Source: an uncultured Pseudomonas sp. (lineage in GTDB: Bacteria > Pseudomonadota > Gammaproteobacteria > Pseudomonadales > Pseudomonadaceae). From it: a DNA stretch of 60,747 nt. Each line of letters opens with the position of its first letter. Within the stretch, counting starts at the first letter, position 1. Positions 8,801 to 18,198 of the stretch are shown here, one piece after another. Made by a program: the position numbers and the translations under genes. The DNA lies in contig CALUCI010000008.1 of assembly GCA_943914515.1 (NCBI GenBank), positions 1 through 60,747 on the forward strand. Reading direction: 5' to 3'. The notes beneath the pieces were generated by a model. It made no database searches. It was not told the DNA's origin and worked only from the letters and a program-made list of their open reading frames with translations.

Positions 8801-11800
8801 GCCTGGCTTGAGCGCCTGCACCACGGCCAGGTCGTTGTTGACCGTGTAGCTGTAGCTGCCGTCGACGTTGATGTTGAGGGTGCCGTACAGGCCGCTGATG
8901 GTCTGCCCGACGCCAAGGGTGGTGAAGGTGCCGCCGGCGGCTTCGGTGCCGGTGCGGATGTCGGTCACGGTCTTGGTGTCGTTGGCGTCGACGTCGGTGT
9001 CATTGCGCAGCACGTTGCCGCTGGGGTTGATCCCCGGCGTGGCGTTGCCGGTGCCACCGGCTTCGACCGCCAGGGCGCTGTCGTCGACGGCCAGCGGGTT
9101 GTCGTTGGCGCCGCGAATGGTGATGGTCAGGGTGGCCGAGCTGACGGCGCCGGCGAGGTCGCGGATCTGGTAGGTGAAGGTTTCGCGCAGCACATCGTTG
9201 GCGGTGCGCAACGCCTGGACGCGTGGGTTGGCGTTGTCCAGCAGGTAGGCGTAACTGCCGTCGGCATTCAGCGTCAGGCTGCCGTAGACACCGGCCAGTG
9301 GCCGGCCGAGAACGCCGTTGGTGATGCCCAGGCGCACGCCGGTCACGCGCAGCGCTTCGCCGTTGCCGTCGACGTCGATGTCGTTGCTCAGCACGTTGCC
9401 GGTGGGGTTGATCCCCGGCACGGCGTTGTTCAGGCCACCGGCCTCGACGGCGGTGGCGCTGTCGTTCTGTGCCACCGGGGTGTCGTTGCGGCCGAGAATG
9501 GTGATGGTCAGGGTGGCGCGGTCTTCGGCACCGGCGGCGTCGATCACGGTATAGCTGAAATCTTCGACCAGGCTGTCGCCGTCGCGCAGCGCCTGCACCG
9601 CCGGCATGCTGTTGTCCAGGCGGTAGCTGTAGCTGCCGTCGGCATTCAGGGTCAGCCAGCCGTAGGTGCCGCGCAGTTCGCTGCCGAGGGTGCCGTCAGT
9701 GCCGGTGGCGGTTTCTGCGCCGGTACGCACCGAGGACACCGCGCGGGTCTCGCCGTAGATCTCGCCGTCCACGTCAGTGTCGTTGTCGAGCACGTTGCCA
9801 CGCGGATCAAGGCCCGGCTGGCCGTTGTTCAGGCCACCGGCTTCGATGGCGGTGGCGCTGTCGTCGTTGGCCACCGGGGCGTCGTTGCGGCCGCTGATCA
9901 GGACGATGATTTCCGCGGAGTCGGTCTGCGGCATCGCCGAGTCGGCGTCGCTCTGGGTGAAGGTGAAACGCTCGATCAGCAGGTCGCTGGGCAGGCGCAG
10001 TGCCTGCACGTCCGGGTGGGTGTTGTTGAGGGTGTAGGTGTAGCTGCCGTCGCGGTGAATGGTCAGGCTGCCATAGTTGCCGAACACCGTGGTGCCGGCC
10101 GGCGAGACGCCGACGCCGATGCCCGGTTCGTTGAGCCCGCCGGACTTGATCGTCACCACGCTGAGCGGATCGCCTTCGGGGTCGTGGGTCGCGACCATGA
10201 CGTTGCCCGACGGGTTGATGCCGAGGGTCTGGTTGTTCACGCCACCGCTTTCGACGGCGATGGCGATGAGGTTCTGCGCCACGGGTGGATCGTTGACCCC
10301 GCGCACGGTGATCACCAGTTGCGCGGTGTCGGTCAGGCCGGCGGTATCGACCACGCGGTAGGTGAAGTACTCGGTCAGGGTCTGGCCGGCCGCCAGCGCC
10401 TGGACCGTGGGGTTGGTGCTGTCGACGTTGTAGGCGTAGGAGCCATCGGCGGCCAGCGTCAGGGTGCCGTAGAGGCCGGTGACCAGGATGCCGGCGCCCA
10501 GGCCGGTGCCGGGGGGCACGACCGTCAGTGTGTCGGTGAGCGGGTTGTAGGTCGCCTCGCTCTTGTTGATCACGCCGTTGACTTTCAACTGGGTGCTGGG
10601 GCGGTCGGCCTGGTCGACGTCGGTATCGACACCGTTGCCACCGGGCTGGTTGATGTCGCCGGGGCGGCTGGGGAACCAGATGACGTTGCCGGCCGGGTTG
10701 CTCTCGGCAGCATTGCCGTTGGACGTCGCGGCCTGGGCAGTGGCGTAGTCGTCGCTGGCCACCGGGTTGTCGTTGGCGCCCTGGATGATGATGCGCAGTT
10801 GCGCCACGTCGTCGAGGCCACCGGTGTCGGTGAGCCGGTAGCTGAACACTTCGCTCAACTGCTGGCCGGCATTGAGGCGCTGCACGTTGATGTTGGCGTT
10901 GTTGACCACGTAGCGGTACGTGCCATCGGGGTTGATGGTCAGGCTGCCGTACAGGCCGTTCACCGTGGTGCCCGTCGCCACCGGGGTGAAGCTGCCGGGG
11001 TTGGCTTCAGGGGCGGCGCGAATGCCGGTAACGGTCTTGGTTTCGCCATTGACGACGCTGTCGACGTCGGTGTCGTTGCTCAGCACGTTGCCGACCGCAT
11101 CGCTGCCCGGCGTGCCGTTGAACACGCCACCGGCTTCCACCGCCACGCCGACGTCATCGACGCCCAGCGGGGTGTCGTTGGCGCCCTGGATGGTCACGGT
11201 AAGGCTGGCGCCGGCCGTGGCACCGGCGACGTCGCTGATGACGTAGTCGAAACGTTCGCTGAGGGTCTGGCCCGCCACGCGCAGGGCTTCCACCAGCGGA
11301 TTGTTGTTGTCGACCCGGTACTGGTACGAGCCGTTGCTGCCGATGATCAGGTTGCCGTACTGGCCGGTGATCACCACCACGCCGCTGGCAGGCAGGCTGA
11401 CGGCGCTGCCGTTGGCCGGGCTCACCGCGATGACCCGCAGGCGGTCGCCGTTGGTGGCGATGTCGACGTCAGTGTCGTTGCTCAGCACGTTGCCGCGCGG
11501 GTCGACGCCCAGCACATTGTTGCGGGTGCCGCCGGCTTCGACGGCGGTGGCGAAGTCGTTCACCGCCACCGGCGCATCGTTGACCGGGGCGAGGATGATT
11601 TTCAGGCTGTCGATGTCGGTCAGGGCATCGGCGGGCGTCCCGGGAATGCCGTCGCCGTTGGCGTCGCCATAGTTGCCCAGGTCGTTGCTGAACACGGTAA
11701 GGGTATCGCTGCCGTTGAAGTTGGGATTACCCAGATAACGCAGGCTCGCCAGCACGGCGTTGACCTCGGCGAGGGTGCCGGTCAGGGTCAGCGTGGCACT

Positions 11801-14800
11801 GTTGGCGCCGATGACGCTGACGCCTGGCAGGCTGCTGCCCAGTGACAGGGTGCCGTTGACCACGTTGAGGATGACCCGGATGGCGCGTCCGGCGACGTCC
11901 GGGTCGCGGTTGACGTCGATGTCGGCGACGCTGATGCCGCCAATTGCCAGCGGTACGTCCTCGAAGCCGTTCTGGGTGCCGGGCAGGGTGTTGACCGGCG
12001 CATCGTTCTGCTCGACGTAGCCGGCGTTGGCGCTTTGTGCGTCGGCATCGCCGAGGCTGATGGTGATCTGCCCGAGCACCCCGCCATCGCTGTCGATGCG
12101 CACGCGCAGGTCGCCAAGCGGCTGTGGATAACTCACCAGGCCGGTCGGTGCATCGATGCGGTACACGCCCAACGGCAGTACGCCGAAATGGTAGCGGCCG
12201 TTGCTGTCGGTGATGGTGCTGAACTGCAGGTTGTCGGCCGTGGTGTCGAGGCGGCCATCGAGGCCGGCCCAGGTCAGGGTCACGGTTTGTCCGGCCAGCC
12301 CGGGGCCGTCTGGCACGGTGCTGGTGGTGGCCGAGGCCGTGTCGTCCCACAGGGTGCCGCTGATGATCCCCAGCCCGGCGCTGTCGCGCAGGATGTAGCG
12401 GTTGGGGCCGATGCCGCTGCCGGTACGCTCGCCGTCGAGGGCGCCGTCGGTACCGACGCTGTTGCCGCCCCAGCCGGTGAAGGTTTCCGGCAGGCTGGTC
12501 CAGGTCAGGACGGCATCGCTGCTGGCGGTGATGGTGCTGTTGGGCAGGGTGACCTGGTAACGCACGCTGACCTGGCTGCCGACGTCCAGTTGGGCGAAGT
12601 CCACGGCAACGCCGCCCGCGGTGCTGAAGCTCACCCCGGCGGGCAGGTTGCCGGGGCCATAGGCGACGCCGTTGATGGTGATGCTGAACAGGCGGTAATC
12701 GCTGCCACCGGCAAAGCTGTCGCGCAGTTGCGCGTCGAACGCCGGCAGGCCGCCGTTCTGGGTGAAGCTCAGTTGCACGGTGGCGGTGCCGCTACTGCCG
12801 GTCGGGTTGGCATCGAAGCCGACGATCTGTTTGTCGAGGCCGTTGAAATTGGGCTCGACGATACGTTCGAATACGGTGTCGCTGGCGGCGCGGGCGATGC
12901 CGTTGACCATTTCGTTGGCATGCACGCCGAGCAGGGCGCCGGCGACGTTGCTGGCCTGGTTGGTGACCCGCACGTTGAACTCGAGCACGATGCTTTCGAG
13001 GTCATCGTCGAAGCCGTTGCCGTTGACCACGTTGCCGAGGTTGAAGGTCACCACCTGGCTGCCGTCGTTGTTGGTGACCACGCTGACGCGGTTCGGATCG
13101 AACACGCCCTGCGGCGCCAGCCCGGTCAGGCCGGGGGTGATCGGCAGTGCTTCGGCGCTGTGCTCGTTGCCGTCGATGGCCAGGGTGCCGCCGACGATCA
13201 GGTTGGCGCTGCTGCTCAGTCCACCGTTGGAAATGAAACCGATGCGCAGGGCGTTGACCAGTGCATCCGGGCTGATGAACTGCAGGCCGTTGGCCAGGGT
13301 GACCTGGACCATGTAGTCGGGGTTATTGCCCTCGGGCACCACCACCATCACCCGGTAGCGAATCACTTCACCGATGGTCACGGCTTCCTGCACGGCAGTG
13401 GTGGGCGTAGGCGCCGGGGTGTCCGGCAGGCCGCCGACGCGGGAGATCTGCATGGCTTGCGCCACCGGAATCAACAGCACCGAGGCATTGCGGTAATCGT
13501 TGAGCACGCCGCTGTTGAGCAGCCCGTCGACGCCGCTGCGCTCGCCGCTGTTGGCGCCGTCGAGGCTGGTCCACTGCACCGTGGCGGTGTTGTTCAGGAA
13601 CGCCTGCGAGGCGGCGCTGGCGTTCACCACGGCGGTCAGGTTGAGGACGATGCTGCCGCCCTTGACGATGTCGATGTTGGCGCCGTTGGCGGTGCGCAAC
13701 TGGCCACCGACCACTTCGAAGTCGACACCGCCATTGTTGGTGGCGCCGTTCTGGTAGAGCACGCCGGTGATGCTGACATTGCTCAACTGGCTGGGCAGGT
13801 TGTCCAGCAGGCTGATATCGAAGGCATCGAAGTTGTTGTTGCCGCTGGCGTTGGACAGGGTGACGGAAAAGGTCACCACGTCGCCCTGGTCGTAGCCGCC
13901 AGGCCCTGGGGTCGAGGTCAGCATCTGGCTGATCTGCACGGTGGGTTCGCGCAGGGTCACGGTGGGCTGGCCACCGCTGAGGTTCACCGTGCGATCCAGC
14001 GCGGCGCTGCCGTTGGGGGTGTCGCCGTCAGGGTCGGTATAGAACAGTCGCGCGTTGTTCTGCAGCGACTTGTTGGCCTGGTTGGCGAGGACGTTGCTGG
14101 CCACCAGTTGCAGGCGAATCACGAAACTGTTGTTGTCGGTGCGGTTGTCGGCGGCAGCGCCTGCGGCGCTGAAGGTCCAGCGGGCATCGGCGCCATCGTC
14201 GCCCAACGCACCGCCCTGGCCGGCGAACGCGCTGATCGCCACGCTGCCGGCAAAGTCGGCCGCCAGGGCGCCACTGCCGGCGCGGGTGGTGATCAGCTGG
14301 TAGCCCAGGCCGCTGTTGAAGCTGGTGTCCAGGCGCAGGCCGGGCGGGATCAAGTCTTCGACGCGCAGGGTTTGCGTGGTGCCTTCGGGCAGGGTGACGA
14401 GGATGTCGTAGCGCATGCTCTCGCCTACCACCAGGTCGCTGCCGGTGGTGTGGGCGGCGCTGGAGTCGCCGTTGTCGAGGCTGCCGTCGGCGAAGCTCTT
14501 GCTGATGACCGGAGCGGCGATCTGCTGGCTGGCGAGGTCGGTCAGGTCGACCGGGGTGAAGTCGGTGCCGCCGTTGACGCTGGCATAGTTGCTCAGGGTC
14601 GCGCTGCTTTGCAGGCTGCGGCCGGCATCGATGCTGTCGCTGACCACCACGTCGTAGCTGATCACTACCAGGTTGGCACCGCTGTTATCGGCGGCGGTGC
14701 CGCTGCGGCCGGCGAGCAGGGTCGCCTGGCCACCGGCATCGAGGAAGGTGATCTGCTGGCCCGACACGCTGTAGTCGACGCCTGCCACCAGCGCCGTGCC

Positions 14801-17800
14801 GTTACCGCGATGAATCTGCAGGTTGGCGGCGGCGAGGCTGCCATTCACGAAGCTCAGGCCGGCCGGCAGGGTGATGCCGGTGGTGACGTCATAGGCGCCG
14901 CCACCGCCGCTGTTTTCGATGGCCGTGACCATGCGCAGGCGGTCGCCGCCGTCGATACCGGTGACATTGCCGTCCACGGCGGCCAGGTCGGTGACGCTGC
15001 CGTTGAACGGTACGCCACCGGTGCCGGGCAGGTTCCAGCTACCGGTGGTGTTGGTCACCGTGCCGTTGGAGCTGGAAACCACGCCGTGCTTGATCGCCAG
15101 CACCGGTTCGGCAATGGACACGATCGCGACGAAGTCCGACGAAATCAGCGTGCGGTCGGTGAGGGTGGTCTGCTGGCTGGACTGCGCCAGCACATCCAGC
15201 GAGCGCTGGTCGGCGAACGGCTGGTCGCCGACTTGCAGGGTGAAGCGCACGACGATGCGGCTGCCGCTGGTGTCGGCGGTGACGTAGCTGCCGAAGTCGA
15301 AGGTGATCGCGTTGCCGGCGCCGCTGCTGACGCCCACTACCGCACCGCCGTTGGTGTTGCCGGCGCCGATCTGCCATTGCCCGGCGTTGTCGCCAACGCT
15401 CCAGTTGACTCCGGAAACGTTGAACAGCGGCAGCGGCAGGTAGGCGGTGAGCTTGAACTGCTCGTAGTCGCCGGTGACCAGGTCGTAGCTCAGTTCGAAG
15501 GTGACTTCGTCGCCGGGGCGCAATTCGCCGTTGGCCGGTGGCGTGCCGTTGTTCACTTCCACCAGCTGGATATCGACGGTGTTGGTGGGGATCACGCTGG
15601 TGGTCCGCGAGTCGTCGGTCTGGCTCTGTCCGGTGAGGTTGAAGATGTCGTGCAGCAGGGTGCCTTCGACCACGGCACTGTTGCCCAGCTCGTCGCCTTC
15701 GTTGATCTCGCCGTGGGGCGCGCCGGCCGGTGGCCGGTACGCCTGGCCGACCACGGCGGAATAGCTGAGCACCGCCAGTACCGCGCCTTCGAGGCGGGTG
15801 TCGAACGCCAGGTCGCCATTGAGCCAGCCGCGCAGGTTGCTGAACGCGTTGCGCAGCGACTGGGCGACGTCGAAGGCCATCGAGGTGCTGCCGTCGGCGT
15901 TGTTCACCACGCTGGTGACCAGGGCGATGCTCTGCGGCACGCCGGCCAGGGTCACGGTCATGGTCGGGGTGCCGCTGAGTACCTGGCCATCGCTGAGCTG
16001 GTCGCGAACGATCAACTGGCCTTCGTTGAAGTAGTCCCTGCCGAAGGCGAAGTAATCGGAGATCGCCAGTTCAAGGTTGTAGCGCAGGGTGTCGCCGGGG
16101 GTGATGCCGGTCTGGCCGATATCGGTCTGCAGGCTGACCTGCTTGAGCAGGGTGATCGACTTGGCGATGAAATCGGTGGGGCGGCCGGTGCCGGTGAAGT
16201 CGATCACCGTGCCGGGCGTGGCGACGTCGCGCGGGTCCAGCGGCACCCATTCGCCGGCGGCAGTCGGAGCGCCGACGGTGATGGTCACCGGGTTGCCGGT
16301 GACCGGATCGAGCACCGGCTTGCCGCTGGCGTCCTTGTCCGGCACGTAGAAATTGACCACGGTGTCGGTGGCGGCGGCAAGGCTGTCGTACTCGACGCTG
16401 AAGCTGCTGATGAAGATATCGTCGGCGGCGATCAGCGCGGCGATGGCGGTCGGGTCGCTGACCACGGTGCCGTCCTGCAGGGTGATCGACGTCAACCGAC
16501 CGCCCGCGCCTGGGGTGATGGCGGTGACCTGGATATTGTCCGGCAGCGGCTGGGTGACCACCACGTGGGTCAGGGTCTGGCCGGGGGCCGGGGTCACGGT
16601 GACGGTCAGCGTGCGTCCGTAGTTGGGGCCGGTGGCGGTTTCGCCTTCGGGGGTGGTGATGGTCTGGTCGAGGGTGATCACCGTCGGGTGCACGACGAAG
16701 GCCGACGAGCCGCTGCCGATCAGGCTCGGGTCGTTGGTCGGGTTGTCCAGCGCATCGTTGCCGAACTGGAAGCCGCCGCTGGCACGAATGGTCAGGTCGG
16801 GGCTGCCGTTGGAGAAGTTGGTGTCGGCCAGGTTGCTCAGGCTGGCGGTGATCTGCACCGGGATCACCGGCTGGTCGATGGAGACGCTGGCGAACGGCAG
16901 TTCCACCACCACCAGTTGGTCGCCCGCGCGCAGGCCGAAGCTGCCGGCGCTGATGCTCAGCGGGTTGCCGCTGGCGTCTTTGGCCAGCGGATGGGTGGCG
17001 TTGCCGGCGGCGTCGAAGGTGACCACGTGGGTCACCAGGTTCTGCCCCAGGTAGTTGGCGGAAATGAACCTGACGCCATCGTCGCCGTCCTTGCCGGTGC
17101 TGGGCATGAACAGGTTGATGAATGGCGCGTAGCCGACCTGCCCGGAAGCGTTGTTGAAGTTCACAGTGAAGTTGAAGGTGTCGCCCAGCAGCACATCGCT
17201 GCCGGCGCTGGGCAGGCTGACGGTGGGCGCGGCGTCGGCCAGCAGTCCGTCGAAGCCGGCGAGGGCACTGGCGCTCAGGGCGATGGCCTTGTCCAGATTG
17301 CCGACCCGGGTTTCCAGCACCCAGTCGCCGCCGGCGGCGCTGCTGCCGGTGTCGTTGTTCGAGGCGCCGACATCGGCGCCGGTCCAGCGTGCCAGCTCGC
17401 TGACCAGGGTCTTGCCGGCTTCGCCGGCGCCGACGCTGCAACCGTAGAGCTGAATGTCGGCGCCTTGGTTGAGGTTGGCGCGCCATTGCTGGAAGGTCTG
17501 GCCGAGTTGATCGACGTTGTCGGCGCTGACCGTGCGGTTGCCCAGGGTGAACTGCCCGGCGGCGCCGTGGGAGATCACCTGGATCGAATCGACCTTGCCC
17601 AGTTGCGCCAGAGCGGCGGAAATCGCCGCCAGTCCGTCTTCGCCGCCGTTGACCACGATGGCCGTGACATTGCCCGGAAGCTGCGCGAGCAACTGCTCGC
17701 GGTTGTCGATGCGGCTGTCCAGCACCAACAGGCTGCGCGCCGCCGATGGCGCGGCCTCGCTGGCCGGGCGGGCTTCGGTCTGGGTGGCATGGGGAGAGGC

Positions 17801-17938
17801 ATCGTCAGGGGCGGCCGGATCGCTGTGCTGCGAGTCGGCGGCGGCGGTTGCCGCAGCACCATCGAACAGAATCCGTGGCTCAAGGGCCAGTGCATGACGT
17901 TGCGGACGAAAATGCGACGAGCGAGAGGAACCTGGCAT
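5879..17938 (-). CDS. Giant LEPR/DUF4347/VCBS-repeat surface or secreted protein
   Basis: About 4019 residues. The ATG at 17938 is preferred over a GTG at 17992 because it places the conserved LEPRILFDG motif at residues 19-27, the usual position in this protein class; the Shine-Dalgarno is weak. Domains in order: LEPR leader; DUF4347 (about 70-235, with the SHGAAG and YGCSVGAGEAG blocks); a long series of DUF11/isopeptide-like beta domains (240-1850); an SdrD-B-like domain (1855-1940); one cadherin-like domain (1975-2115); 13 VCBS-type repeats of roughly 130 residues (2118-3855), each opening ND-x-P and containing a GxYGxLxxNxDGSYxY core; a unique 160-residue tail. There is no Sec signal, no RTX nonapeptide repeat and no visible membrane anchor. 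Probably an adhesin or secreted giant protein handled by the four downstream envelope proteins. Confidence 0.92.
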   Translation of the reverse strand: MPGSSRSSHFRPQRHALALEPRILFDGAAATAAADSQHSDPAAPDDASPHATQTEARPASEAAPSAARSLLVLDSRIDNREQLLAQLPGNVTAIVVNGGEDGLAAISAALAQLGKVDSIQVISHGAAGQFTLGNRTVSADNVDQLGQTFQQWRANLNQGADIQLYGCSVGAGEAGKTLVSELARWTGADVGASNNDTGSSAAGGDWVLETRVGNLDKAIALSASALAGFDGLLADAAPTVSLPSAGSDVLLGDTFNFTVNFNNASGQVGYAPFINLFMPSTGKDGDDGVRFISANYLGQNLVTHVVTFDAAGNATHPLAKDASGNPLSISAGSFGLRAGDQLVVVELPFASVSIDQPVIPVQITASLSNLADTNFSNGSPDLTIRASGGFQFGNDALDNPTNDPSLIGSGSSAFVVHPTVITLDQTITTPEGETATGPNYGRTLTVTVTPAPGQTLTHVVVTQPLPDNIQVTAITPGAGGRLTSITLQDGTVVSDPTAIAALIAADDIFISSFSVEYDSLAAATDTVVNFYVPDKDASGKPVLDPVTGNPVTITVGAPTAAGEWVPLDPRDVATPGTVIDFTGTGRPTDFIAKSITLLKQVSLQTDIGQTGITPGDTLRYNLELAISDYFAFGRDYFNEGQLIVRDQLSDGQVLSGTPTMTVTLAGVPQSIALVTSVVNNADGSTSMAFDVAQSLRNAFSNLRGWLNGDLAFDTRLEGAVLAVLSYSAVVGQAYRPPAGAPHGEINEGDELGNSAVVEGTLLHDIFNLTGQSQTDDSRTTSVIPTNTVDIQLVEVNNGTPPANGELRPGDEVTFELSYDLVTGDYEQFKLTAYLPLPLFNVSGVNWSVGDNAGQWQIGAGNTNGGAVVGVSSGAGNAITFDFGSYVTADTSGSRIVVRFTLQVGDQPFADQRSLDVLAQSSQQTTLTDRTLISSDFVAIVSIAEPVLAIKHGVVSSSNGTVTNTTGSWNLPGTGGVPFNGSVTDLAAVDGNVTGIDGGDRLRMVTAIENSGGGGAYDVTTGITLPAGLSFVNGSLAAANLQIHRGNGTALVAGVDYSVSGQQITFLDAGGQATLLAGRSGTAADNSGANLVVISYDVVVSDSIDAGRSLQSSATLSNYASVNGGTDFTPVDLTDLASQQIAAPVISKSFADGSLDNGDSSAAHTTGSDLVVGESMRYDILVTLPEGTTQTLRVEDLIPPGLRLDTSFNSGLGYQLITTRAGSGALAADFAGSVAISAFAGQGGALGDDGADARWTFSAAGAAADNRTDNNSFVIRLQLVASNVLANQANKSLQNNARLFYTDPDGDTPNGSAALDRTVNLSGGQPTVTLREPTVQISQMLTSTPGPGGYDQGDVVTFSVTLSNASGNNNFDAFDISLLDNLPSQLSNVSITGVLYQNGATNNGGVDFEVVGGQLRTANGANIDIVKGGSIVLNLTAVVNASAASQAFLNNTATVQWTSLDGANSGERSGVDGLLNSGVLNDYRNASVLLIPVAQAMQISRVGGLPDTPAPTPTTAVQEAVTIGEVIRYRVMVVVPEGNNPDYMVQVTLANGLQFISPDALVNALRIGFISNGGLSSSANLIVGGTLAIDGNEHSAEALPITPGLTGLAPQGVFDPNRVSVVTNNDGSQVVTFNLGNVVNGNGFDDDLESIVLEFNVRVTNQASNVAGALLGVHANEMVNGIARAASDTVFERIVEPNFNGLDKQIVGFDANPTGSSGTATVQLSFTQNGGLPAFDAQLRDSFAGGSDYRLFSITINGVAYGPGNLPAGVSFSTAGGVAVDFAQLDVGSQVSVRYQVTLPNSTITASSDAVLTWTSLPETFTGWGGNSVGTDGALDGERTGSGIGPNRYILRDSAGLGIISGTLWDDTASATTSTVPDGPGLAGQTVTLTWAGLDGRLDTTADNLQFSTITDSNGRYHFGVLPLGVYRIDAPTGLVSYPQPLGDLRVRIDSDGGVLGQITISLGDADAQSANAGYVEQNDAPVNTLPGTQNGFEDVPLAIGGISVADIDVNRDPDVAGRAIRVILNVVNGTLSLGSSLPGVSVIGANSATLTLTGTLAEVNAVLASLRYLGNPNFNGSDTLTVFSNDLGNYGDANGDGIPGTPADALTDIDSLKIILAPVNDAPVAVNDFATAVEAGGTRNNVLGVDPRGNVLSNDTDVDIATNGDRLRVIAVSPANGSAVSLPASGVVVITGQYGNLIIGSNGSYQYRVDNNNPLVEALRVAGQTLSERFDYVISDVAGATAGASLTVTIQGANDTPLGVDDVGVAVEAGGVFNGTPGSDAVGNVLSNDTDVDSVVNGETKTVTGIRAAPEANPGSFTPVATGTTVNGLYGSLTINPDGTYRYVVNNANINVQRLNAGQQLSEVFSYRLTDTGGLDDVAQLRIIIQGANDNPVASDDYATAQAATSNGNAAESNPAGNVIWFPSRPGDINQPGGNGVDTDVDQADRPSTQLKVNGVINKSEATYNPLTDTLTVVPPGTGLGAGILVTGLYGTLTLAADGSYAYNVDSTNPTVQALAAGQTLTEYFTYRVVDTAGLTDTAQLVITVRGVNDPPVAQNLIAIAVESGGVNNQTLGINPSGNVMVATHDPEGDPLSVVTIKSGGLNEPGIGVGVSPAGTTVFGNYGSLTIHRDGSYTYTLNNTHPDVQALRLPSDLLIERFTFTQSDADSAMPQTDSAEIIVLISGRNDAPVANDDSATAIEAGGLNNGQPGLDPRGNVLDNDTDVDGEIYGETRAVSSVRTGAETATGTDGTLGSELRGTYGWLTLNADGSYSYRLDNSMPAVQALRDGDSLVEDFSYTVIDAAGAEDRATLTITILGRNDTPVAQNDSATAVEAGGLNNAVPGINPTGNVLSNDIDVDGNGEALRVTGVRLGITNGVLGRPLAGVYGSLTLNADGSYAYLLDNANPRVQALRTANDVLRETFTYQIRDLAGAVSSATLTITIRGANDNPLAVDDSALAVEAGGTGNATPGINPSGNVLRNDTDVDANDTKTVTDIRTGTEAAGGTFTTLGVGQTISGLYGTLNINVDGSYSYTVNNDLAVVQALKPGDTLVETFTYRMRDTAGASDSAQLTIRINGAWDAPVATNDVAVAVADNGHGNSINPTRNVLENDTDVDQGDVLYVSGIRAGTEAAGGALAAVNAGTNNSNGTLVTGLWGQLIIGTDGSYTYIVDSHNPLVQSLGSSEVLNDYFTYEVTDRGGLTDLAQIHIFVRGRNDAPIANIDTAVAIEAGGVDNGTPGLNPSGNVIANDTDAELDALRVSAIRTGALSDSGTAGVVGSLLRGRYGDLLINADGSWQYTLDNSLAEVQALRVSGQTLTEVFSYTLSDEFNATGNAELRITIDGRNDTPVARDDSASVIEAGGVANGIPGTANASGNVLDNDSDVDSVANGETKQVVSVSAGNGQSASAGQVLLGIYGQLLLNADGSWTYQLDNDNPLVQALKPGDTAQEIFTYRMRDTAGASADARLTISIVGSNDTPVARNDSAVAVEAGGLDNGTPGINPGGNVISNDSDVENDALSVVAIRTGALNEGGNAGVVGSVLRGRYGDLLLNADGSWQYILDNSLAEVQALRVSGQTLSEVFSYTLSDVWGARDSAELRITIDGRNDTPIARDDSAIAIEAGGTANGTPGRDATGNVLDNDSDVDGVAYGETKQVLSVSNEAGQSAAAGQVLIGRYGQLLLNADGSYTYTIDNDNPVVQALRTAGETLRETFTYRMHDSAGASADARLTIIIQGANDNPVARDDSNFASDQTPAPQTSGNVLPNDSDIDGNDALHVSAIRSGAESGSGSAGVVGQPLKGQYGTLILNADGSYTYSIDMSNPQVLAAAGLGRVLHDVFTYTVSDRAGGTDQAELVIHLEIATPFIPAPGVDNFPYQQSNRTLGPPLFDRTPAIFITPVVERDEDLQKVSEWGTDGSNLRLASVMTMQSDSLGNGLGLVAGQFVSQAVRASRADSDQDLAWMLSREGRVGLSADGLLADPSLFATDIREMTQNPSHVEAEKPRPARGFSAQVRNAAERLHKGGRP
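6745..8312 (-). repeat. Tandem two-module duplication within the VCBS array
   Basis: Modules 10 and 11 (about 8312-7526) and modules 12 and 13 (about 7525-6745) are near-copies as pairs. Modules 10 and 12 share VRALRVSGQTL-type cores and the phrase DNSLAEVQALRVSGQTL; modules 11 and 13 share GQLLLNADGS and ASADARLTI. The copied unit is therefore about 785 bp and holds two modules, which points to a fairly recent in-frame duplication. Confidence 0.7.
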
Positions 17939-18121
17939 AGGACAAGTCTCAAAAATGCGTGGTAATACATTCCGTTGTAAACACGAGCCCACTCTGGACC
18001 CGGTGAGACTAGAAGTATTTCAGCGATTTTCCAATGCTCAGATGCGCCAAATTAGTGCGGTTGAGAACGGTTGCTCATTTCCCTGGAAGCCTTTAGGACG
18101 GGGCTCTTGGTTGATTTTGGC

Positions 18122-18145
18122 GGGGTTGGGTGGGGTGGGGGTGGG
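18122..18145 (+). other. Potential G-quadruplex motif
   Basis: The plus strand carries five runs of 3-5 G (lengths 4, 3, 4, 5 and 3) separated by loops of one or two T residues. This satisfies the strictest parallel G-quadruplex pattern. It lies about 185 bp upstream of the giant gene's ATG, on the template strand for that gene and for the peroxidase gene. Confidence 0.6.
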
Positions 18146-18198
18146 CTGAGACTTTTTGTCCAAGTCGCGGTTTTTTGGGGTGTTTTAGCTGGCCCTAT

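Noticed and set aside
6380..11590. Regular repeats as a CRISPR array
   Set aside because: The period is about 400 bp, the repeats are coding and divergent; they are VCBS protein modules.
5762..11845. Open frame of 2027 codons on the plus strand
   Set aside because: It lies antisense to the VCBS repeats. The translation is repetitive and unlike any protein family; it results from high-GC codon bias of the minus-strand gene.
5879..17938. Giant protein as an RTX or LapA-type type I substrate
   Set aside because: No GGxGxDxxx repeats and no ABC transporter gene in the operon. The tail does not resemble a known type I signal by eye.
12035..17965. Open frame of 1976 codons on the plus strand
   Set aside because: Antisense to the giant gene, with a Gly/Ala/Asp/Val-rich composition that mirrors its codons; no ribosome site or domain.
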